Positions 16,836 to 25,259 of a stretch of 64,000 nt of DNA are shown here, one piece after another. Made by a program: the position numbers and the translations under genes. The stretch's first letter is position 1. Each line of letters begins with the position of its first letter. This DNA is from Georgenia soli. Lineage in GTDB: Bacteria; Actinomycetota; Actinomycetes; Actinomycetales; Actinomycetaceae. The stretch spans positions 62,001-126,000 of the forward strand of contig NZ_PDJI01000003.1 of assembly GCF_002563695.1 (NCBI RefSeq), given 5' to 3'. The notes under the pieces are model-generated. The model was given only the letters and a program-made list of their open reading frames with translations. It was not told the origin of the DNA and searched no databases.

Positions 16836-17924
16836 TTACGGCGTGGTGATGTCGATGCCGTGGGCCGCCATGAAGGCCACGGGATCGGTCGGTTCACCGT
16901 TGATACGGATCTCGAAGTGCAGGTGCGGGCCGGTGGAGTTGCCGGACGAGCCGACGTCGGCGATGTGCTGGCCGGCGGCGACCTGGTCACCGACGCGTAC
17001 GTGGATGCCGCTGGCCCAGGAGTGGACGTAGCGGGACTGGATGCCGCCGCCGTGGTCGATCGCGACCATGTAGCCGGTGTTGCCGCCGCTGGACGGGCCG
17101 GCGATGGTCACGATGCCGTCGGCGACGGCGTAGATCGGGTGGCCGTCCCGCGCGGCGAGGTCGGTGCCGGAGTGCAGCTGGTGGACGGCCGTGACGGGGT
17201 TGGTCCGCATGCCGTACTCCGAGCTGTGGTCGAGGAAGCCGACCAGGGGAGCGGTCCAGCCGTCCATGCTCACGGCCGCGGGAGAGACGGCCCCGGCCAG
17301 GCAGGTCATGTCGGCCGGCCGGGCGACGGTGGCCGCGCCACCGTCGGGCGGGGCGGCCGTGGGCTCGCCCTGGGCGCCGGCGGCGGCGAGGGCCTGGACG
17401 ATCGCCACGGCACCGTCCCAGTACCGCTCGTAGTGGTAGGGGTCGGCGTTGCGCTGGACCCGGTGGGCGACGATGGTCGGCGGCAGGGTCTCGCGGTCCT
17501 CGAGCTGTGCGAGGGACTGGAAGAACATCGTGGCCGAGCGGGTGGGGTCCATCCGTTCGGCGTAGGTGCCCCAGGCGCCGTTGTCGCGCTGCTGGAACAG
17601 GCCACGGGAGTCGGGGCCGACCTGGTCGCCGTGGTCGAGCACCCGGAGGCCGGACTCGCCCATCGCGGTCATGACGCCGATGGTCTGGTCACGCACCGAC
17701 AGGCCGAGTGCCGCGCCGGCGTTGATGATGGCGGCCGCGTTGCCCAGCTCCTCTCCGCTGTAGCCGGCCACGGACGCGCCGGCGTAGTCCGCGTTCGCGA
17801 CGGTGATGCCCGACCCGGGCGTGCACGCCGACGCCTCCTCGGCCGGCGCCAGGAGCAGCAGGAAGCCCACGACGCCGCCGAGCGTGAGGGCGGCGCCGCC
17901 GCCGACGAGAGCGGGGAGCTTCAC
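16836..17924 (-). CDS. M23 peptidase with transglycosylase-like N-terminal region, membrane-anchored
   Basis: A 362-residue protein with an N-terminal membrane segment (residues about 6-26) and the rest outside. Residues about 45-190 (GNAAAIINAGAALGLSVRDQTIGVMTAMGESGLR…DSRGLFQQR) resemble the lytic transglycosylase-like domain of actinobacterial conjugation proteins, with Glu in GESGL as candidate catalytic residue. The C-terminal LytM/M23 domain has HSGTDLAARDG and HLHFE, the zinc ligands. It would open peptidoglycan for the conjugation channel, the VirB1-type role. The GTG start at 17924 overlaps the stop of the upstream lipoprotein (GTGA). Confidence 0.9.
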   Translation of the reverse strand: MKLPALVGGGAALTLGGVVGFLLLLAPAEEASACTPGSGITVANADYAGASVAGYSGEELGNAAAIINAGAALGLSVRDQTIGVMTAMGESGLRVLDHGDQVGPDSRGLFQQRDNGAWGTYAERMDPTRSATMFFQSLAQLEDRETLPPTIVAHRVQRNADPYHYERYWDGAVAIVQALAAAGAQGEPTAAPPDGGAATVARPADMTCLAGAVSPAAVSMDGWTAPLVGFLDHSSEYGMRTNPVTAVHQLHSGTDLAARDGHPIYAVADGIVTIAGPSSGGNTGYMVAIDHGGGIQSRYVHSWASGIHVRVGDQVAAGQHIADVGSSGNSTGPHLHFEIRINGEPTDPVAFMAAHGIDITTP

Positions 17925-18502
17925 GCGGACTCCCCGTCGGCCGGTTGTTCGAGGGACTCCGGCGGGGTGATGCGCTCGACCTGCCACGGGCTCGGGCCGT
18001 CGGTGCGCGAGAGCAGGACGCCGTAGGTGCCGGCGTCGGTCGGCACGGTCAGCTCGGCGAGGTAGACGCTGGGTTTGGCGGTGATGGTGGCCGGGCCGGT
18101 GACTGCCCTGGCGGGGATCGAGGTGGGGTCGACCCACTGGTAGTCGTAGGCGGCCTGCGCGCTGAGGTGGGCGCTGAACTCGGCCCACCACTTCTCCTGC
18201 GGGATGTCGGGCCGTGCGTAGGCGGTCATGACGTCCTGGGCGAGTTTCTGCGCTTCCTTGCGCGATGCGTCGTCCCAGACCGGTGCGGCGGCGCTGGTGT
18301 CCTCGCCGAGGTCGGACTCCATCGGGGTCCCACCGTCGGAGACGGGCGGGGGAGCCGGCGGCGCGGTGAGGGCGGGCGTAACCGTCGCGGTGGGGGCCGT
18401 GGTCGCCTCCGGTGACGTGGGTGCCGGCTCGCCTGTGCAGCCGGCGAGGGAGGCTGCGAGCACCGCGCCGAGCGCGAGCACGCTGACCACTCGTACCGCC
18501 AT
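17921..18502 (-). CDS. Lipoprotein of the conjugation cluster
   Basis: A 193-residue predicted lipoprotein with signal MAVRVVSVLALGAVLAASLAGC, lipobox cysteine at residue 22. A Pro/Thr/Ala-rich linker follows (residues 23-65), then a compact domain (residues 75-190) ending in PWQVERITPPESLE. No family recognised. It is translationally coupled to the M23 peptidase and is therefore probably an extracytoplasmic part of the transfer apparatus. Confidence 0.8.
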   Translation of the reverse strand: MAVRVVSVLALGAVLAASLAGCTGEPAPTSPEATTAPTATVTPALTAPPAPPPVSDGGTPMESDLGEDTSAAAPVWDDASRKEAQKLAQDVMTAYARPDIPQEKWWAEFSAHLSAQAAYDYQWVDPTSIPARAVTGPATITAKPSVYLAELTVPTDAGTYGVLLSRTDGPSPWQVERITPPESLEQPADGESA

Positions 18503-18528
18503 GCCATCCCCCCCGGTGACCGAACCTG

Positions 18529-18762
18529 TCAGGTGTCCTGACGCGGTTCCTCAGGCTTGAGCGGCTGGTTCCGGTGAGCGGCCAGGTGGTCCTTGACCTC
18601 GTCCCGCACGATGACCCATGACTGGCCGACCCTGTAGGCGGGGATGTGGCCAGCCTTGAGCCAGTTGTAAGCGGTTCCGCGGTTGACGCCGAGCACCTTC
18701 GCCAGCTGGTCGACGCTCAGGTGCGTCGGCAGCGGGTCGAAGAGGTCGTCCAACCGGCTCAC
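18529..18762 (-). CDS. Excisionase/MerR-like helix-turn-helix protein
   Basis: A 77-residue protein. THLSVDQLAKVLGVNRGTAYNWLKAGHIPAYRVGQSWVIVRDEVKDHLA (residues about 12-60) is a typical HTH_17 excisionase-like domain. The GTG at 18762 (VSRLDDLFDPLP) is chosen as start; AGGAAGG lies unusually close upstream, so the exact start is uncertain. These proteins act as recombination directionality factors or small repressors; no integrase is visible in the window. It lies next to a divergent promoter region, so autoregulation of the conjugation genes is also possible. Confidence 0.8.
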   Translation of the reverse strand: MSRLDDLFDPLPTHLSVDQLAKVLGVNRGTAYNWLKAGHIPAYRVGQSWVIVRDEVKDHLAAHRNQPLKPEEPRQDT

Positions 18763-18789
18763 CCTTCCTGCCTCATGTCTGCGGTCACA

Positions 18790-18860
18790 TCGTTCCACAA
18801 AACGATATGATTTGCACTGGCGCGTACGGATTGAACATCGGACCTCCACGGCCCTATATT
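18790..18860 (+). promoter_or_regulatory. Promoter and inverted repeat driving the conjugation operon
   Basis: A sigma-70-like promoter on the plus strand: TTGAAC (18831-18836), 18-base spacer, TATATT (18855-18860). It is well placed for the gene starting at 18920. An inverted repeat TCGTT-N6-AACGA lies at 18790-18805, between this promoter and the HTH gene, and could be its operator. The region is markedly AT-richer than its flanks. Confidence 0.65.
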
Positions 18861-18919
18861 GTCACTGCGCTGGGATGGCATGAGGCAGATCATCCCAAAG
18901 AGTCGTCGAGGGGGGATCG

Positions 18920-19531
18920 ATGGCTTCCAATCCTTGGTTGCCGCAGTCCGACCAGGCCCCGGACGCCCCACCGCGGCCGGCGCTCCTGGCGCCGCCGTCG
19001 ACGGGTGCCAGGGCTCCACAGCCGGGGATCCCGGTGCCCGATCAGGTCGACCAGCTCCCCAGCCTCGAGCACGCTGCAGCAGCGCCGCTGTGGTGGCTCG
19101 GTGTCCACGGTGGGGCGGGGGAGTGGACCCTGGCGCAGTTGGTTCCGCAGTGGCGTCCGGCGGACCACGCCTGGCCGCTGGTGGTGAACAACCAAGCAGC
19201 GGCCCGCACGGTCCTCGTCGCACGCTCCAGCATGCGCGGCCTGCGTGCGGCGCAGATCGCCGCGACGCAGTGGGCCTCGGGGATCGTCCCGCACGTCACC
19301 GTCTTGGGCCTGGTCGTCATCGCCGACGCTCCCGGCCGGCTCCCGCGCCCGATTCGTGACCTCATCAAGGTCGTCGGTGGCGGTGTGCCCCGCGTGTGGC
19401 ACCTGCCGTGGGTCGAGTCCTGGCGCCTGGGAGAGGACGTCTCGCTGGAGACCGCCCCGCGCGAGGTGCGAAAGCTGGTCGAGGACCTGCGCGCCCTCCT
19501 TCAAGCCGGTGCCGAGGGCACCACCAACTGA
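18920..19531 (+). CDS. DUF6668-family protein of conjugation cluster
   Basis: A 203-residue soluble protein. After a proline-rich leader (residues 1-45) it has WWLGVHGGAGEWTLAQLVPQWR, PLVVNNQAAARTVLVARSS, VTVLGLVVIADAPGRLPRPIRDLI and GVPRVWHLPWVESWRLGE, a pattern I recognise as DUF6668, found in actinobacterial conjugative elements. The fold resembles a P-loop NTPase without its P-loop: GVHGGAGEWT occupies the ParA-loop position. GAGGGGGGAT precedes the ATG. First gene of the plus-strand transfer operon. Molecular role unknown. Confidence 0.78.
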   Translation: MASNPWLPQSDQAPDAPPRPALLAPPSTGARAPQPGIPVPDQVDQLPSLEHAAAAPLWWLGVHGGAGEWTLAQLVPQWRPADHAWPLVVNNQAAARTVLVARSSMRGLRAAQIAATQWASGIVPHVTVLGLVVIADAPGRLPRPIRDLIKVVGGGVPRVWHLPWVESWRLGEDVSLETAPREVRKLVEDLRALLQAGAEGTTN

Positions 19532-19543
19532 GAGGAAACCCTG

Positions 19544-19828
19544 ATGGGAACCATGACCATGCTGCTCGCGGAGGCCGCGGTCGCGCTGCCCAACCCTGAC
19601 CCGATCCAGCCCCCGGGCACCGAGGGCATCACCTCGATCATGGGCTGGGTCAAGTGGCTCGCCCTCGCCATCTGCATTGTTGGCCTGATGGTCGCCGGCG
19701 CTCTCATGGCGATCCAGTCACGCCGCGGCGAGGGCGGCGAGCACGCCGGGAAGATCGGCATGGCCCTGGGCGGCGTGATCGTCATCAGCGCGGCGGGCGC
19801 TCTCGTCGGCTTCCTGATGAGCGCCTGA
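19544..19828 (+). CDS. Small two-helix membrane protein, pilin (TrbC/VirB2)-like
   Basis: A 94-residue protein with two hydrophobic helices (residues about 35-56, LALAICIVGLMVAGALMA, and 70-92) separated by a short basic loop, SRRGEGGEHAGK. This is the architecture of VirB2/TrbC pilin-like subunits, and its place just ahead of TrbL- and VirB4-like genes fits. A GAGAGGAAA ribosome site precedes the ATG. No sequence-level family signature beyond layout was seen. Confidence 0.7.
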   Translation: MGTMTMLLAEAAVALPNPDPIQPPGTEGITSIMGWVKWLALAICIVGLMVAGALMAIQSRRGEGGEHAGKIGMALGGVIVISAAGALVGFLMSA

Positions 19829-19855
19829 CACAGCACAGACAGGGGGGATTCCTTC

Positions 19856-20602
19856 ATGGCGAGCGATGACAGCGAGCAGAACCCGTACACCCGGCCCGGC
19901 TTCGTCGCAGCGGCGATCGTCGTGGCACTCGTTGTGGTCCTGGCGGCCGTCCTCAGCTACCGGGCCGTGGCAGAGCCTGACGATCCCGACCCGACCACCG
20001 CACCCACAAGCTCCGACCCCACAGCCACCGCCGCCCCCACCGAATCACCATCGGCACAGGGCGGCGAAAGCGTCTGTGGCCTCGAACCCGTCGAGCTCGA
20101 CGGCACACTCACCGCCGCACCCGACACGGAATGGGAACTCGTCGGAACCACCGCAGCACCCTCGGTGGAGGACCACGGTCCCGGGGAAGTGGAAGAAGAC
20201 GGCTTCCGCTACTGCTTCGCACAGACGCCAACTGGCGCACTGCTGGCTGCCGCCAATGTGGCGGCAATGGGCTCTGACCCCGGTCTCTCACCCAAGGTCG
20301 CCGAGCATCTGTTTGCCGAGGGGGTTGGGCGAGACGTTGCGCTGTCCGAGACCCCGACAGGCAACGCCGGTGGCGGAGTACGCGTGCAGATAGCGGGATT
20401 CAGGCTCCTGGACTACTCCGGCGAGTCTGCGACTGTCGATATCGCCATGCGCGGCTCCAACGGCGCAATTGCCGGTCAAGTCTTCGACCTGGTGTGGGAG
20501 GACGGGGACTGGAAGGTGCAACTAGCCCCGGACGGGCAACTACCCACAGACGTCGTCGTCCTCCCTGATTTGGCCGGCTACCTCCTCTGGGCGGGAGCGT
20601 AG
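19856..20602 (+). CDS. Single-pass membrane protein of conjugation cluster
   Basis: A 248-residue protein with a short cytoplasmic N-terminus, one membrane helix (residues about 16-40, VAAAIVVALVVVLAAVLSY) and a Thr/Pro/Ser-rich linker (residues 45-70). The extracellular domain has two cysteines (VCGLEPVEL and YCFAQTP) that could form a disulphide. The C-terminal part, FDLVWEDGDWKVQLAPDG, resembles the end of NTF2-like accessory domains of actinobacterial transfer proteins (TcpC/VirB8-like); this is inference. AGGGGGGA precedes the ATG. Gene order puts it between the pilin-like and TrbL-like genes. Confidence 0.75.
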   Translation: MASDDSEQNPYTRPGFVAAAIVVALVVVLAAVLSYRAVAEPDDPDPTTAPTSSDPTATAAPTESPSAQGGESVCGLEPVELDGTLTAAPDTEWELVGTTAAPSVEDHGPGEVEEDGFRYCFAQTPTGALLAAANVAAMGSDPGLSPKVAEHLFAEGVGRDVALSETPTGNAGGGVRVQIAGFRLLDYSGESATVDIAMRGSNGAIAGQVFDLVWEDGDWKVQLAPDGQLPTDVVVLPDLAGYLLWAGA

Positions 20603-20606
20603 GGAG

Positions 20607-22247
20607 GTGGCCACCGGTGAGGAGAGCTGCGGCCGTATCGACTTCGGATGCAAGGTGGGCGACGCTATCGGCGGCGCCGCCGGTTCCGTCATCGGTGACG
20701 CGACGGACAACCTCGCGGACCAGGTGATGGAGGCGTTCGCGTCGGTCATCGCGTCGCTGGGCACGTTGTGGGTGAACGTCGGGACGCCGAATCTGGTGAA
20801 TACCGGTGGCGCGTCCGCCTTGGACGGCGCGTCTGCTCCTGGGGTCAGGGAGTTGACCACGGTGCTGGGTTACGTCACCTGGGTCTCGTTGGCGGTGGCG
20901 ATCATTGCGCTGATGATTCTCGGTGCGCTGATCGCGACCCGGATCAGGACGGGCGAGGGGATCGCGAGCCTGGGGAAGGTCGGTCTGATCCTCGGCGGTG
21001 TCGCTCTCGTCGGTGGTGCCGGTTCGATCGTCTCGGCGCTTTTGCCGAACGGCCCGGTGGGTGTCTCGGGAACGGTCGAGTTTCTTCAGTCCTCGCTCTG
21101 GCCGTACATGCTCATCGCGGCGGCCCTGTCCGTCGTCGTGGGCGGGGCTCGGATGTTCTGGGAGAGCCGTGCGGAGCCCGGCAAGGACCTGCTGCGCAGC
21201 CTGCTGACCCTGGCGGTCGTGGGGGGTGCCGGCGTGACGGTGGTGGCGCTGCTCGTGACCGCGGCTGACCGCTTCTCGGTCTGGGTCATCAACAACTCGC
21301 TCGCCTGCGACGTGACCGCGGCGAACGGGGCGTGCTTCGAGGAGAACGTCGGTGCACTGCTCGGTCTTGGCACCACTGCCGGCGTGCCGGGTCAGCCGTC
21401 CCTCGGCTCGGTCCTGGTGATCATCTTCGGCCTGATCGCGATCTTCGCGTCGGTGGTGCAGATCGTCCTGATGGTCGCGCGCAGCGGGATGCTGGTCATC
21501 CTGGCCGGCATCCTGCCGTTGGCGGCCGCGGCGACGAACACGGAGATGGGCCGTAGTTGGTTCAGGAAGTGCATCGGCTGGTTGGTCGCTTTCATCCTCT
21601 ATAAGCCGGCCGCGGCGGTCGTCTATGCGGCTGCGTTCCAGCTCACGGGGACCGACGTCTTCGCCGATGACGGCTCCGGCATCCTGGCCGTGGTCACGGG
21701 GCTGATGCTGATGGTGCTGGCGCTGTTCGCCATGCCGGCGCTGATGCGGTTCGTGACGCCGATGGTCAGTTCCCTCGCCGCGGGTGGGGGAGGCGCGGCC
21801 GTCGCGGCGGGGACGATGGCCGCTATCCCGACCGGTGCCGCGGCCGTTGGCCGCCTGGCGACCGGCGCGGGCGGCGGTGGTGCTGCGGCGGCGTCGAACG
21901 CGGCGCCGCAGAGCTCGAGCCACAACACAAACACCTCGACGGGCACGGCTACCTCGGGCCCCTCGGGCGCCGGTCAGGGTGGGAGCAAGGGCATCGCTCC
22001 CGCACCTACGGGTGCGCCGGCGGCCGGAGGCACACAGGCCGCCTCGGCGGGCGGCGGGGCCACCACCGGTGCCGCAGCGGGCGGCTCGACGGCCGCGGGG
22101 GGCGCGACCGCGACGGGTGCGGGGGCCGCAGCAGGACCGGCTGGCGCCGCTGTGGCGGCCGGCCTGCAGGCAGGACAGGCCGCGAGCTCGGCCGCCAAGA
22201 ACACCGCAGACCAGGTAACGGGGGATGGTCCGAGTGGCAGTAATTGA
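20607..22247 (+). CDS. TrbL/VirB6-like polytopic membrane protein
   Basis: A 546-residue protein with a GTG start. The N-terminal quarter is soluble with two cysteines. Residues about 85-410 hold at least six hydrophobic helices (for example WVSLAVAIIALMILGALIAT and MLVILAGILPLAAAATNTEMG). The last about 120 residues are a low-complexity Ala/Gly/Thr/Ser tail. This matches TrbL/VirB6 channel proteins of actinobacterial T4SS. GGGAG lies 9 bases before the GTG. The 3' end overlaps the start of the SCO6880 gene by 20 or so bases, indicating coupling. Confidence 0.8.
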   Translation: MATGEESCGRIDFGCKVGDAIGGAAGSVIGDATDNLADQVMEAFASVIASLGTLWVNVGTPNLVNTGGASALDGASAPGVRELTTVLGYVTWVSLAVAIIALMILGALIATRIRTGEGIASLGKVGLILGGVALVGGAGSIVSALLPNGPVGVSGTVEFLQSSLWPYMLIAAALSVVVGGARMFWESRAEPGKDLLRSLLTLAVVGGAGVTVVALLVTAADRFSVWVINNSLACDVTAANGACFEENVGALLGLGTTAGVPGQPSLGSVLVIIFGLIAIFASVVQIVLMVARSGMLVILAGILPLAAAATNTEMGRSWFRKCIGWLVAFILYKPAAAVVYAAAFQLTGTDVFADDGSGILAVVTGLMLMVLALFAMPALMRFVTPMVSSLAAGGGGAAVAAGTMAAIPTGAAAVGRLATGAGGGGAAAASNAAPQSSSHNTNTSTGTATSGPSGAGQGGSKGIAPAPTGAPAAGGTQAASAGGGATTGAAAGGSTAAGGATATGAGAAAGPAGAAVAAGLQAGQAASSAAKNTADQVTGDGPSGSN

Positions 22248-23745
22248 GGAAGCGCGCACGGCGCGGCGCACCTACGGCAACTGGCGGCGGCCGACGTCGC
22301 CGGGACTGATGGGGCTCGGCTCCATCGGCACGGGTGTGCTGATCGCCGGGCTGGTGATGGTCGTCATCACGGTCATGGTCGCCGGCCTGTGGCAGGCGGT
22401 GGCCCTGGGCACGATCCTGGGCCTGGTCCTGCTGCTTCTGCTGGCGAAGGACCGGCACGGCCGGAACCTGCTATCGCGCATCGGCGCGAGGACGGGTTGG
22501 TGGGCGGCGCGGTCTCGCGGCGCGCACCTGTACTCCTCCGGGCCGACCGGCCGGGCCCTGTGGGGCACCTTCCAGCTGCCGGGCCTGGTCGCTGCGACGC
22601 GCCTGTCCGAGCATTCCGACTCCTACGGGCGCCGGTTCGCAATGCTCTACACCCCGGCGACCGGCCACTACTCCGTGGTGCTGGGCACCGAGCCGGACGG
22701 CTCGGCGCTGGTCGACCCGGAGCAGATCGACACATGGGTGGCCGACTGGGGGCACTGGCTGGCGAACCTCGGTGACGAGCCGAGCCTGGAAGCCGCGTCG
22801 GTGACCATCGAGACGGCCCCGGACAGCGGCACCCGGCTGCGCCGGGAGGTCATGACGCACATGGACCCCGGCGCCCCGGAGTTCGCGCGGGCGATGCTGA
22901 CCCAGGCGGTCGAGCGGTACCCGGCCGGCTCCTCGACGGTGAAGGCGTACGTCGCGCTGACGTTCACGGCCGCCCCCCGGGCGGGCGGGAAGAAGCGCAC
23001 CCCGGAGGAGATGGGGCACGACCTCGCGGCCCGGCTGCCCGGGCTGACGCAGACCCTCTCGGCGACCGGGGCGGGGGCGTCGCACCCGCTGTCGGCGCAG
23101 GAGCTGTGCGAGACAATCCGCATCGCCTACGACCCGGCCGCGGCGGCGCTGATCGACGAGGCCCACGCGGCCGGGGAGACGCCGGAGCTGTCCTGGTACG
23201 ACGTCGGGCCGACGTTCGCGGAGGCGACCTACGACGGGTACCTGCACGACTCGGCGCTGTCGGTGACCTGGGGCATGTCCACCGCCCCGCGCGGGACCGT
23301 GCAGTCCGGGGTCCTGGCCAAGCTCCTGGCCCCGCATCGGGACGTGGCCCGCAAGCGGGTCACCCTGCTCTACCGGCCGGTCGACGCCGCCCGCGCGGCG
23401 GCGATCGTCGAGGCCGACCTGCGGGCGGCGGAGTTCCGCGCGACCTCTAGCGCGAAGCCGGCGGCCCGGGACATCCTCGCCACCCGCGCGGCCGCGGCCA
23501 CCGCGAGTGAGGAGGCGGCTGGGGCGGGCCTGCTCAACTTCGGGATGCTGGTGACCGCCACGGTGCTGGACCCAGGCAAGGAGGCCGACGCCCGGGCGGC
23601 GATCGACGGCCTGTCCGCCACGGCACGGTTGCGGCTGCGCCTGCTGCGCGGGTCGCAGGACTCCGCCTTCGCCGGCGCCCTGCCGCTGGGCCTGGTCCTG
23701 CCCCGGCACCTGCGGGTGCCGGCCGAGATGAGGGACAAACTGTGA
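22225..23745 (+). CDS. SCO6880-family conjugation protein
   Basis: A 506-residue protein beginning MVRVAVIEEARTARRTYGNW, with two membrane helices near residues 30-80 (PrgI-like) followed by a large cytoplasmic domain. The motifs RTYGNWRRPTSPGLMGLG, GARTGWW and LWGTFQLPGL identify the SCO6880 family, which in actinobacterial elements precedes and probably complements the VirB4-type ATPase, supplying its N-terminal domain. The start may be ATG 22225 or GTG 22234. The next gene's GTG overlaps its stop. Confidence 0.85.
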   Translation: MVRVAVIEEARTARRTYGNWRRPTSPGLMGLGSIGTGVLIAGLVMVVITVMVAGLWQAVALGTILGLVLLLLLAKDRHGRNLLSRIGARTGWWAARSRGAHLYSSGPTGRALWGTFQLPGLVAATRLSEHSDSYGRRFAMLYTPATGHYSVVLGTEPDGSALVDPEQIDTWVADWGHWLANLGDEPSLEAASVTIETAPDSGTRLRREVMTHMDPGAPEFARAMLTQAVERYPAGSSTVKAYVALTFTAAPRAGGKKRTPEEMGHDLAARLPGLTQTLSATGAGASHPLSAQELCETIRIAYDPAAAALIDEAHAAGETPELSWYDVGPTFAEATYDGYLHDSALSVTWGMSTAPRGTVQSGVLAKLLAPHRDVARKRVTLLYRPVDAARAAAIVEADLRAAEFRATSSAKPAARDILATRAAAATASEEAAGAGLLNFGMLVTATVLDPGKEADARAAIDGLSATARLRLRLLRGSQDSAFAGALPLGLVLPRHLRVPAEMRDKL

Positions 23746-25259
23746 AGCGCACCAAGAACACGGCCAGGCCGCGGGTGCTGCGTCCGGGCATGCGCGGCTG
23801 GCTCGGCCGCGGCCGGGGGGAGTCGTTCTACGTCCAGGCGGCGGATGAGTGGCGCGGCACCTCGGTGCAGGTGTGCGGGCTGTGGCCGTTCGCCGTCGGG
23901 GCCGGCACCCCGATGGTGGGGGTGCCGCTCGGGCGGCACATTCACACCGGGGCGACGCTGTGCTGCGACCCGATCTCCTGGTTCCAGCGGGCCAAGCTGA
24001 TCTCCAACCCCTCCGCCTTCGTGCTCGGCAAGCCGGGCCTGGGCAAGTCCACCCTGGTGCGCCGCATGGCCACCGGGCTGGCCGGCTACGGGGTGATGCC
24101 CCTGGTCCTCGGTGACCTCAAGCCCGACTACGTCGACCTCATCGAGGCCCTCGGCGGGCAGGTCATCACCCTGGGCCGCGGCCGCGGCTACGTCAACGTC
24201 CTCGACCCGGGCGAGGCACTCGAGGCCGCGGAGCGGCTGCGCGCAGCGGGATACGAGAAGGAGGCCGCCCAGGTCCTCGCCGACGCCCACGGGCGCCGGC
24301 ACACCATGGTCTCCGCTCTGGTGACGATCATGCGCGGCGCCCCGCCGACGGACCGGGAGGAGACGATCCTGGACCGGGCGCTGAAAGTCCTCGACGCCCG
24401 CCACAACGGCATCCCTGTCCTGGGGGATCTGCTGCGCGTGATCCAGGAAGGCCCGCAGGAGGTCCGCGCCGCGGCGCTGGACCGGGGCGACCAGGCCCGG
24501 TACCAGGCCATCACCGAGAACCTCGAGGCCTCCCTGGTCGGCCTGGTCGACGGCGGCCGCCTGGGGGAGACCTTCGCCCGCCCGACGACGAACCCGATGC
24601 GCCGGGACCGTCCGGTGGTCTACGACGTCTCCTCGATCGACGACACCGACATGGACCTGCAGGCCGCGACACTGCTGGCGTGCTGGTCGGCCGGGTTCGG
24701 CACCGTGAACGTGGCGAATGCCCTGGCCGACGCCGGCCTGGAGCCGCGCCGGCACTACTTCGTCGTCCTCGACGAGCTCTGGCGCGCGCTGCGCGCCGGG
24801 CGCGGGATGGTCGACCGCGTCGACGCCCTGACCCGCCTGAACCGTCAGCGCGGGGTCGGGGTCGCGATGATCTCCCACACCATGTCCGACCTGCTCGCCC
24901 TCGCGCACGAGGAGGACCGGATGAAGGCCCGCGGCTTCGTCGAACGGTCGGGCATGGTCATCTGCGGCGGCCTGCCCGGTGCCGAGATGCCCCAGCTGAC
25001 GGCCGCGGTGCCGTTCTCCCGGGCCGAGCAGGACCTGCTCATCGGCTGGCAGGACCCACCGGCCTGGGACCCGGCTGCCGGTCAGGAGGCCGAGCCCCCG
25101 GGCCGAGGCAAGTTTCTCGTCAAGGTCGGCGGCCGCCCCGGCATCCCGATCGACGTCCAGCTCACCGAGGTCGAGATGGGCATCCACGACACCAACAAGC
25201 TCTGGCACACCGTCTCGCGCATCGGTGCGATGGCAACGCAGGGGAGTGGTGTGGCGTGA
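23742..25259 (+). CDS. VirB4/TraE-like conjugation ATPase
   Basis: A 505-residue ATPase. The Walker A is GKPGLGKST (residues about 96-104), Walker B FVVLDELWRAL (about 345-355), and ISHTMSDLLAL is the sensor-like helix. The N-terminal VirB4 domain is missing, which fits the split arrangement with the SCO6880 protein. It would energise assembly of the transfer channel at the membrane. GTGA overlaps join it to both neighbours. Confidence 0.88.
   Translation: MKRTKNTARPRVLRPGMRGWLGRGRGESFYVQAADEWRGTSVQVCGLWPFAVGAGTPMVGVPLGRHIHTGATLCCDPISWFQRAKLISNPSAFVLGKPGLGKSTLVRRMATGLAGYGVMPLVLGDLKPDYVDLIEALGGQVITLGRGRGYVNVLDPGEALEAAERLRAAGYEKEAAQVLADAHGRRHTMVSALVTIMRGAPPTDREETILDRALKVLDARHNGIPVLGDLLRVIQEGPQEVRAAALDRGDQARYQAITENLEASLVGLVDGGRLGETFARPTTNPMRRDRPVVYDVSSIDDTDMDLQAATLLACWSAGFGTVNVANALADAGLEPRRHYFVVLDELWRALRAGRGMVDRVDALTRLNRQRGVGVAMISHTMSDLLALAHEEDRMKARGFVERSGMVICGGLPGAEMPQLTAAVPFSRAEQDLLIGWQDPPAWDPAAGQEAEPPGRGKFLVKVGGRPGIPIDVQLTEVEMGIHDTNKLWHTVSRIGAMATQGSGVA

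Noticed and set aside
20400..22271. A 623-codon minus-strand open frame
   Set aside because: Arginine-rich, low in hydrophobic residues and no ribosome site; it mirrors the TrbL-like gene, which has coherent membrane helices and operon overlaps.
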